Assembly (NCBI GenBank): GCA_034698045.1
Contig: JAQGAU010000711.1
Span: 1-24,674, forward strand
Length of the DNA: 24,674 bases
From: Paramacrobiotus richtersi
Lineage: Eukaryota; Tardigrada; Eutardigrada; Parachela; Macrobiotidae
Reading direction: 5' to 3'
This document shows, piece by piece, positions 18,541 to 24,674 of the stretch. A program made the translations under genes and the position numbers. The notes under the pieces are model-generated. The model ran no database searches and was not told the DNA's origin. It saw only the letters and a program-made list of their open reading frames with translations. Every line of letters begins with the position of its first letter. The stretch's first letter is position 1.

Positions 18541-19037
18541 TTAATTATTAAAACCAGTGCTAATACCGGAAAGATTGTAGCCGTATCCATCATCATCAAT
18601 CGATGAGCGATCATACCACAGCCCCTTCCCATATCCATTGTTTATCGATTATTCCGGAAAAAATTCAGTATTCAGTAACTGGTTCCATGTGCGCTGGTTT
18701 AAAAATAAAGCATGCACTTGCGAAAACTATAACTTTCATGTGATTTATAGAGCTCATGTAAGATAAATAACTGGAGCAGGACCCCGGTACTCTTGCAAGT
18801 AAGTAATTACTTCCTGGTTAAATGCAGATGACAGTTCCAATTTTCCAGTAGTGTACCAGCAGGACCGTAGGCAATACCGGGCCACCGGCTGTAATCTGGA
18901 TTTTCCCCGGTTAACCATGAACAAATTGAAATATAGCCGGCGAATACTGCCTGAGTGCACTTAGATCGTTTACTAATGGGTCCATCACTTCGGAAAATCA
19001 GTTGACGTTTAAGTTTGCGACTGATCGCAAACGCACG
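18541..19037 (-). other. Two orphan coding-like frames, possible decayed gene
   Basis: Frame 1 (19037-18807) encodes AVFAGYISICSWLTGENPD, then YSRWPGIAYGPAGTLLENW and a stop. Frame 2 (18648-18541) encodes NNGYGKGLWYDRSS, then IDDDGYGYNLSGISTGFNN and a stop. Both are rich in glycine, tyrosine, tryptophan and asparagine, as in some secreted proteins. Neither has an ATG, and they are not in one frame. A third frame (18960-18754) overlaps the first. They may be remnants of one gene upstream of F, or chance. Family not recognised. Confidence 0.25.
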
Positions 19038-19439
19038 CTACAATGCTGTGCGAGCAGTTTGGCTGCATACATCGACAGCATTTCATTTGAATTGTTGTTG
19101 TATAAAAGACAACAAGGTAGAACCGCAAACTACTGCGTGTGGCCATTGGTCAATACGGTTCGAGACAACTATAAAACCACAGCCGTCAGCTTGTCGAAAC
19201 CATCGCTAACAACAAGCGAAAGTTTACGTCTTGACCCAATAAACCAAGGAGTGGTTTTTATAAACCGTTCGCCTTGTGGTCGCGATGCGCAAGTAAATGT
19301 GTAAACCTACACATAATGTGAATGTGAACACATGTATCTGTATGAATTGTGTACGTATAAATCATGTGCATGTTTAAGTACGATCTGAACGCGCAGCGTT
19401 CAGGTCAAGAAGGATTGTTGTTCAGCACTTTATCAAAAT
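19038..19439. other. Spacer with no gene seen
   Basis: A plus-strand open frame (19002-19304) has no motif and no splice support. The right end joins the 3' flank of gene G. Confidence 0.5.
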
Positions 19440-19485
19440 TTTGAAACACTCTTGAACCGCATCCGCCGTGTCAAACGAGATTTGC

Positions 19486-20360
19486 TTACCGAACACCTGC
19501 AGTGTTCACCTGAAAAATCAACAATACCTTCTTTCTGCGGCACTTAATCGCTAAAGAAACGTCAAAGAATTTCCAGAGCGCGAGCGCCACAATCATGCAC
19601 TCATCAACAGTCGCCAACAGAAAATCCTCGAACGGGTGAAATTCGTTCAAGAACTTGTCAAGCATATTGGCCAGGCTGGCAACTTTTCCCTCAAGGATCA
19701 GTTGGGCGGAAATGTGGCCAGAGACAACTACACCGGCGCATGCCGCGGAAATCACCTGGCTAACGGTGTATGCCAGTTGTGTCAGCAGTCCGACAATGTA
19801 CAGAAGGATCCAGTCAATCTTAGGAGGGATAATGAAAGCGGCGTTGTATGATCCCAGACCGCCAATCCATGGACTGCTGAGAAAGATCTTCTCGAACACT
19901 GGGAAAGCGATGTAGTCGCCGATTACAGAATATGGCTTCAATGATCCTCCCTGTTGTCCCAGCATAATAGGGACACTGTATAACAAACCGATGACTGATA
20001 CTTGCAGCAATGACATGTTCCAGTTTCGTTGGGATATTTGAGCGCGGTTTGTTCGGGCCACGACGCAACACTTCCATCCGTGGGTCATTATGAGGGCAGG
20101 AATGATCGCGTTTCGTAGATGAAGTAGTAAGAGCTTGTAGAGTGGACAGGACGAATGGTAGACAGAGTAGATCGCTGTAAAAATCCAAACTGAAACTGTG
20201 TTATTGTCGGCGATCATGGTAATAGTGCAAAATATCTTCACGAACTGTGAGTACAAAAGTCGGCAGGACACCAGACTGTCTTACTTATAGCGTTGAGTAT
20301 GAGCAGTAGTCCAGCCAGAAAGCAGTTCGCGAACCCAGCCCACTTGTGTATGCGGCTCAT
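19486..20360 (-). CDS. Family gene G: multi-pass membrane protein, 254 aa, intact
   Basis: Exon 1 (20360-20285) encodes MSRIHKWAGFANCFLAGLLL and ends A|GTAAGA; exon 2 (20174-19486) follows TTTTTACAG in phase 1 after a 110-bp intron. Hydrophobic segments lie near residues 10-31, 40-58, 80-98, 145-178 and 208-235. The shared core reads HGWKCCVVAR, YSVIGDYIAFPVFEKIFLSS, PWIGGLGSYN and PPKIDW. Several cysteines are added relative to E (a CC pair after HGWK). The C-terminus is lysine- and arginine-rich (CRRKKVLLIF) and ends FQVNTAGVR. Closest to gene I, which shares flanking DNA. The stop TAA lies inside CG|GTAAGC, which looks like a splice donor, so a further exon is possible. Function unknown. 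Confidence 0.8.
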
Positions 20361-21769
20361 GATGGGGCTGGTTACACTACAAAACCAACTGATGTAGCAA
20401 GAATCCAATAAACAGGAAACACGAGTTCTTGTGGATGCGTTCAGAGGGATGTGGGGTAAACGATCTGGACAGTTGGATGAGTAAGAAGTCATGTCACTTA
20501 CACGTTAAACGCATATGTTAAATTACATGTACAGTACATAGTTATCTCGTTTGCGATATCGGTGCTGTGGTACCCAGAATTACAGTGCTTACAGATCGGC
20601 GATCGAGTTCAATACAAGGGGTAAGCCGGGTCCACCAGAGCGTGCGAATCCGTAAGTTCCTTGATGTGCGGTGCCAGAAAAGCAGTCAGTTTACTTGTTC
20701 ACAAGTCGCGATAAGTACAATAACAAGCTGTAACGTGGACAGAATGCCTCAGCCGACCTTGTAACGCCACAACGCACTTCGATATCGGTTGCTAAAGATT
20801 ATTAGTGACATGCAAATTAATTGTTGTTGGTGAACCGAAGCAATGTAATGCTAATGTGGACGTGAAACTGATGATAAACAGATCTGTACTGCAATATTAT
20901 ATGCCTGCGAAAGCGGAAGCATGGTATTCAGATACGATTGGTTGCTTTCGAAGCATACCTCGCACAACCATCGATCCAGACATCTGTGATGTAAACTACC
21001 GGCACTAATCTGATTCCCACAGTACGAATTCAGGTACGGCACTAATCCGTGCTGGTTACTGAAACACAGAAAATCGCCCCACCTGGTATGTACGGAATCT
21101 TGCGTACAGCCTACAGGTACGCTCCATGATCCTGGCGTACTGGGATCCTTAGACCGGTACTTTGGATAACATACTGTTGTGCTGTGCTTCCATAAATGTG
21201 GAGCAGCACATGAATTATCATCCTTGCGCCACTAGAGATAAAATGCGCAGAAGTACTAACAGCAATCTACATACCAGAGGTACAACAATCTCACAAAGAA
21301 CGAAAAATCAATATTCCATAGTAATTTTGAAGTACAGGAATGTTCTAAATCCAGCGCACGCACGGGGAAGCAAACGGTGATGATGTGATCTCTGTATAGT
21401 TTGCGGAATTGGGCCAATCGTCGTGACGTGTGGTTGTTCTGACGTATACTGTGAAGTACGTATTACGAGCTAAATGTATACAGCTGCTCTTGGCGGAGTT
21501 CTATACATGCTCGATGTACCGTCATCTTTCTGTAATCACTACCATAATCTACCATCTAGTGGGTGACTAACGGTCTTGCTTATTCGAAGTGCACTTTTGC
21601 AATCAGGTGAAAACCACACTGGTATCTGCTACGAAATATTCAGTTCCGATTAGCTTTTATAAGTGGTAGCATACCATACAACCATACAGAAAGCATAGCA
21701 AACCGCGCGTATCTACCAAGTGGACAAAAGCGAACGAATTATCTGGTGATATTAATAACACTTCGCACC
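20361..21769. other. Upstream DNA of gene G
   Basis: No gene is seen. The first ~1 kb is conserved with DNA upstream of gene I but shows insertions, deletions and no shared long open frame, so it is judged non-coding. Confidence 0.5.
20587..20604 (-). promoter_or_regulatory. Conserved upstream block, gene G copy
   Basis: TTACAGATCGGCGATCG lies about 228 bp upstream of the gene G start; an identical 17-mer lies about 218 bp upstream of gene I. Regulatory role inferred only from conservation and position. Confidence 0.3.
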
Positions 21770-22377
21770 TTATCTAAAGGGAATAACGGGAAATTGACTA
21801 ATTTTCTCATGTCTCAATTCCCAAAGTTGCCTTTCATGAAATCGATTATATGAACGTTTTGCGCGCAATGCACGCTCGGCATGATCGACTTTTATACGGA
21901 TACATGCTTCGTGCAAGGATACAGTACCACCGGCGACACCAATGGTCTTAGCAATCGTATATATCAGGTTTGCGGCTGTTCCCACAAAATTCAAAACATC
22001 CCAGTCAAGAGAAGGAGGAACGATGTAGGGAGGGTTGCAGGGACGGAGAACATGACGTATCCAGCGGTATCATGCAGCATGCAGCGGCGGAAAGGTGTTT
22101 TCAAAACGCGGAGCGGAACCTGTGCCGCCAAGAACCGTAACGGAGTCAGGTGTGACACGGCCAACAAAAAAGTGATGCAGAGCAAACCCAGCCGATGTCA
22201 TGTGCTTTACCGAGGTCCAAAAATTTCTTCGTCCTTTCCTCTTCTTTCCTGCTATGGGGCTAATTCGGGATCGAACGCGGCATTTGATCAGCATAACAAT
22301 AGGAACAGCGACGTTGTAAGGATGAAGAAGAAGGAAATTGTGCCCTGGACAGGACGAATGATAAACAGCATGGACAG
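21770..22377 (-). pseudogene. Family gene H: exon 2 remnant of a multi-pass membrane protein
   Basis: An exon 2 start is recognisable at 22377 after CATGTAG (VHAVYHSSCPGHNFLLLH). The traces VAVPIVMLI, the basic loop, TPDSVTVLGGTG and FENTFPP follow. The frame then breaks and resumes with DWDVLNFVGTAANLIYTIAK and VAGGTVS before turning into unrelated sequence. The PWIxGLG segment and the C-terminal third are lost. No exon 1 is found before gene I's 3' end, about 170 bp away. It looks closer to the C/E/F group than to its neighbours G and I. Confidence 0.75.
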
Positions 22378-22491
22378 CTACATGTACATGTGTGTGCATT
22401 GTGTTGTATACAGTACTTGTAAGGGATGTGTCCGTTTGTACGATCTGATACATGCAGCACACAGATCAAGGAGGGATTTGTTTTCCATTAT

Positions 22492-22497
22492 TTTATT
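22492..22497 (-). terminator. AATAAA poly(A) signal after gene I
   Basis: AATAAA on the minus strand, about 52 bases past the gene I stop codon. Gene G has only GATAAA at the matching place. Confidence 0.5.
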
Positions 22498-24460
22498 AAA
22501 GTCTCGAAACATATTTGAACCGTATCCACCTTATTATAAAAGATTTTCTTACAGGAAACCTGCTGCATTCAGCTGAAAAATCAGCAAAACTCTCTTCCTG
22601 CAGCACTTTACCGCTAAGGGAAGGTCAAAGAATCCCCAAACTGCGAACGCCACAATCATGCACTCATAAACGGACGCCAACAAAAAAGCAGCAAACCCGT
22701 GATACAATTTGTTCAACAACTTGTCAAGTATATTGACCAGGCTAGCCACTCGTCCCTCATTGATCAGTTCGTCGGACAAGTTGCCAAACATAACTACACC
22801 GGCGCATATTCCGGCCGTCATCTGGCTAGCGGTGTATGCGAGTTGTGTGAGCTGTCCGACGACCTGCAGGACGTTCCAGTTAATCTTAGGAGGGATGATG
22901 AAAGTGGCATTGTATGATCCCAGTCCGCCGATCCAGGGACTGCTGAGAAAGATCTTCTCGAACACCGGGAAAGCAGTGTTGTCGCCGATTACGGAGTATG
23001 GTGTCAATAACGACCCCTGTTGGCGCTGCATGATAAGGACAGTGTAGTACACTCCAATGGCTGATACTGGCAACAATGAGATGTTCCAGTCGTGTTGTGA
23101 TACTTGATTGCGATTAATACGGGCCACGACGCAACACTTCCATCCGTGGGTCATTATAAGGGCAGGGATGATCGCGTTTTGAAGATGCAGTAGGAAGAGC
23201 CAGTAGAATGGATTGGAAGGATGGTAAATTGAATAGATAGCTGTAAAAAGCCAAAACTAAGATCAGATTATTGTCGGGTATCATGGTAATATCACGAAAT
23301 GTTTATGAATGCTCTATTGTGAGTACAAAAACCAGGACGTCCTTACTGATAGTGTTGAGCACGAACAGCAGTCCAGCCAGAAAGCAGTTCGCGAAGCCAG
23401 TCCACTTGTGTATGCGGCTCATCGTGGGGCTAGGTACTCTACAAATGCAACTGCGGTAGCAAGAATCCAGTCAACATGAAACACGAGCTGCGTGTTCAGA
23501 GGTAAGTGTAATAGTGTAATAAACAATCTAGATAGCTGGGTGTGCAAGAAATCATGTAATCATACCTACCATACCTGGTAAGTTATTTGTTACGTACAGT
23601 ATGTTGTTTGCTACATCGATGTACAGAGGTACAGAGGTACTTACAGATCGGCGATCGCGTTCAATGCGAAAGACTTCTTCTGTCCTCTGACTTTGTAAAC
23701 TCAGTCTATCAGAGCGTGGGAATCCTTAAATATCTTGCTGTATACAACGGTGCTGGAAAATCAGACCATTTCACTTGTTTATACTGCGCAGTAAGGACGT
23801 TATAACTCACATAAACTGCAGCGCAGGCAGACCTTGTAACCCTAACACATCCTTTGATATCGGTTGTTCAGTATTATTAATAACGGACAGATTAAGTGAA
23901 ATGAAGCAATGTGGCTCAAAAGTGGCCATGAAATGGATGATAAATAAATTCTTACTGCAATATTATGTAAACCTGCGAACGCGTAATCTTGGTGTTCGGA
24001 TACGAGTGGTTTCTTTCGAAAACATGACCTCAAACAGCCATGGAATCAGACATCTGTATTGTAAACTACCGGCACTAATCCGATCCCCTTACGGACTGCC
24101 GAAACCATTAAAAATTGATGGTTGAGAATAAAAACGATGATCCAGTTCGATTTCCACCTGGTATGTACATAATGTTGCCTTGGTCACGAAATATAACATC
24201 ATAATTCATGGTATTTTGGTGTATAGCAGTTTTATGTTAGCGCACTACTTTCCGGTAATATACAGTTTAATTACGCTTCCATAAAATTGCTGCTATAACA
24301 CCTACATTTTCGTCCCAGCGCCACTAGAGATAAACGCGCAGTTAACATACTAGTACAACAGTAATCTACGGAGCACATGTACGATGACCTTAACATGAAC
24401 TAAAATCGACATTACACAGTAAATTTGAAGAAGTTCAGTGTTTAAATCCAACGCAAATAT
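22495..24460. repeat. Segmental duplication unit containing gene I
   Basis: Counterpart of 19440-21370. Gene H's remnant lies between the two units, so this was not a simple head-to-tail copy or was followed by rearrangement. Confidence 0.75.
22549..23422 (-). CDS. Family gene I: multi-pass membrane protein, 255 aa, intact
   Basis: Exon 1 (23422-23347) encodes MSRIHKWTGFANCFLAGLLF and ends A|GTAAGG; exon 2 (23240-22549) follows TTTTTACAG in phase 1 after a 106-bp intron. Layout and hydrophobic segments match gene G: FLLHLQNAIIPALIM, HGWKCCVVARINR, YSVIGDNTAFPVFEKIFLSS, PWIGGLGSYN, PPKINW, then LTQLAYTASQMTAGICAG. The C-terminus is basic (CCRKRVLLIF) and ends FQLNAAGFL. Differences from G are scattered amino-acid changes with few indels and no break in frame, which suggests both copies are under selection. 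As in G, the stop overlaps a donor-like CT|GTAAGA. Function unknown. Confidence 0.8.
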
Positions 24461-24674
24461 AGCAGAGCGAACAAGTATCCCTGTACAGTGTATTCGGAAG
24501 CGGTGACAATTGACAAAATTCCAAACCGTGCCTGCCTTGCGCTGATTGGTTAACGCAATACCAGTACATGAAAACCCCTCCCCGCTGAGTTGTAGATTAC
24601 TGCAGATAAACGCGGTAAACCTGGGCGGTCGCAAGTTAGACAACATATTCCTGGTGAAATAGAGACTACTGCCT
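23423..24674. other. Upstream DNA of gene I to window edge
   Basis: Shares about 1 kb with the DNA upstream of gene G, including the 17-mer at about 23640-23657. No gene is seen; open frames at 23775-24125 (+) and 24350-24646 (-) have no motifs or splice support. Confidence 0.5.

Larger units (their letters stand above)
19440..21370. repeat. Segmental duplication unit containing gene G
   Basis: Matches 22495-24460 over the 3' flank, both exons, the intron and about 1 kb upstream. Shared upstream words include TTACAGATCGGCGATCG, GTAAACTACCGGCACTAATC and GCGCCACTAGAGATAAA. Boundaries are approximate. Confidence 0.75.

Noticed and set aside
19636-19915. Plus-strand open frames opposite genes G and I (also 22699-23047)
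   Set aside because: They are antisense shadows of the conserved minus-strand exons; their similarity to each other follows from the G/I duplication.
23618-23642. Short GTACAGAG tandem near the gene I upstream block
   Set aside because: Only about two to three copies; too short to be informative.
23842-24033. Minus-strand frame sharing HNIAVRIYLSSIS with NIAVQICLSSVS upstream of gene G
   Set aside because: The shared part is short, the frames differ on both sides, and the similarity is explained by the duplicated upstream DNA.
1-24674. CRISPR arrays, bacterial operons and capsid- or envelope-bearing elements
   Set aside because: No regularly spaced repeats, no long terminal repeats, and no matching protein domains were seen.

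Overview
The window looks like a piece of a compact invertebrate (metazoan) nuclear genome. Protein-coding genes are split by short GT-AG introns, mostly 67-110 bp in one family and 346-1025 bp in the others. Intergenic DNA is AT-rich, AATAAA signals follow some genes, and there is a chymotrypsin-fold serine protease gene, a tRNA-like sequence and a LINE-like 3' tail. Nothing bacterial is seen: no operons and no ribosome binding sites. I cannot name the species. A small-genome ecdysozoan such as a tardigrade would fit, but that is a guess.

Layout. 1-1209 (+) holds the last two exons of an unrecognised gene that begins outside the window. 2414-4793 (-) is a four-exon S1 serine protease with its catalytic triad, an atypical S1-pocket residue, a LINE-like tail five bases from a splice donor, and a 10-bp tandem repeat where the C-terminal strands should be. 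4800-6040 has only weak coding remnants.

From 6063 to 23422 all recognisable family members lie on the minus strand and form a tandem array of nine related multi-pass membrane protein genes, named A to I here. A (6063-7032), E (14467-15328), G (19486-20360) and I (22549-23422) look intact. B, C, D, F and H carry frameshifts, stops or missing parts and look like pseudogenes. All members whose 5' part survives share a phase-1 intron just after the first hydrophobic helix. Most share a core of HGWKC, then a (V/I/G)IGD segment, then PWIxGLG and PPxxxW. Three subgroups are visible: A+D, C+E+F (with B as a divergent relative) and G+I. A/D, C/E/F and G/I also share flanking DNA, so they arose by segmental duplication. 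I do not recognise the protein family.

Between C and D lie a divergent dynein-light-chain-like gene (11758-12285, minus) and a tRNA-like sequence followed by a T6 run (12947-13016, minus). Two imperfect hairpins sit upstream of C. Conserved non-coding blocks sit about 100-230 bp upstream of the start codons of C/E/F and of G/I and may be promoter elements.

The main point of interest is the birth-and-death cluster of an apparently undescribed small multi-pass membrane protein family. All splice models come from reading the sequence by eye and have not been tested against transcripts.
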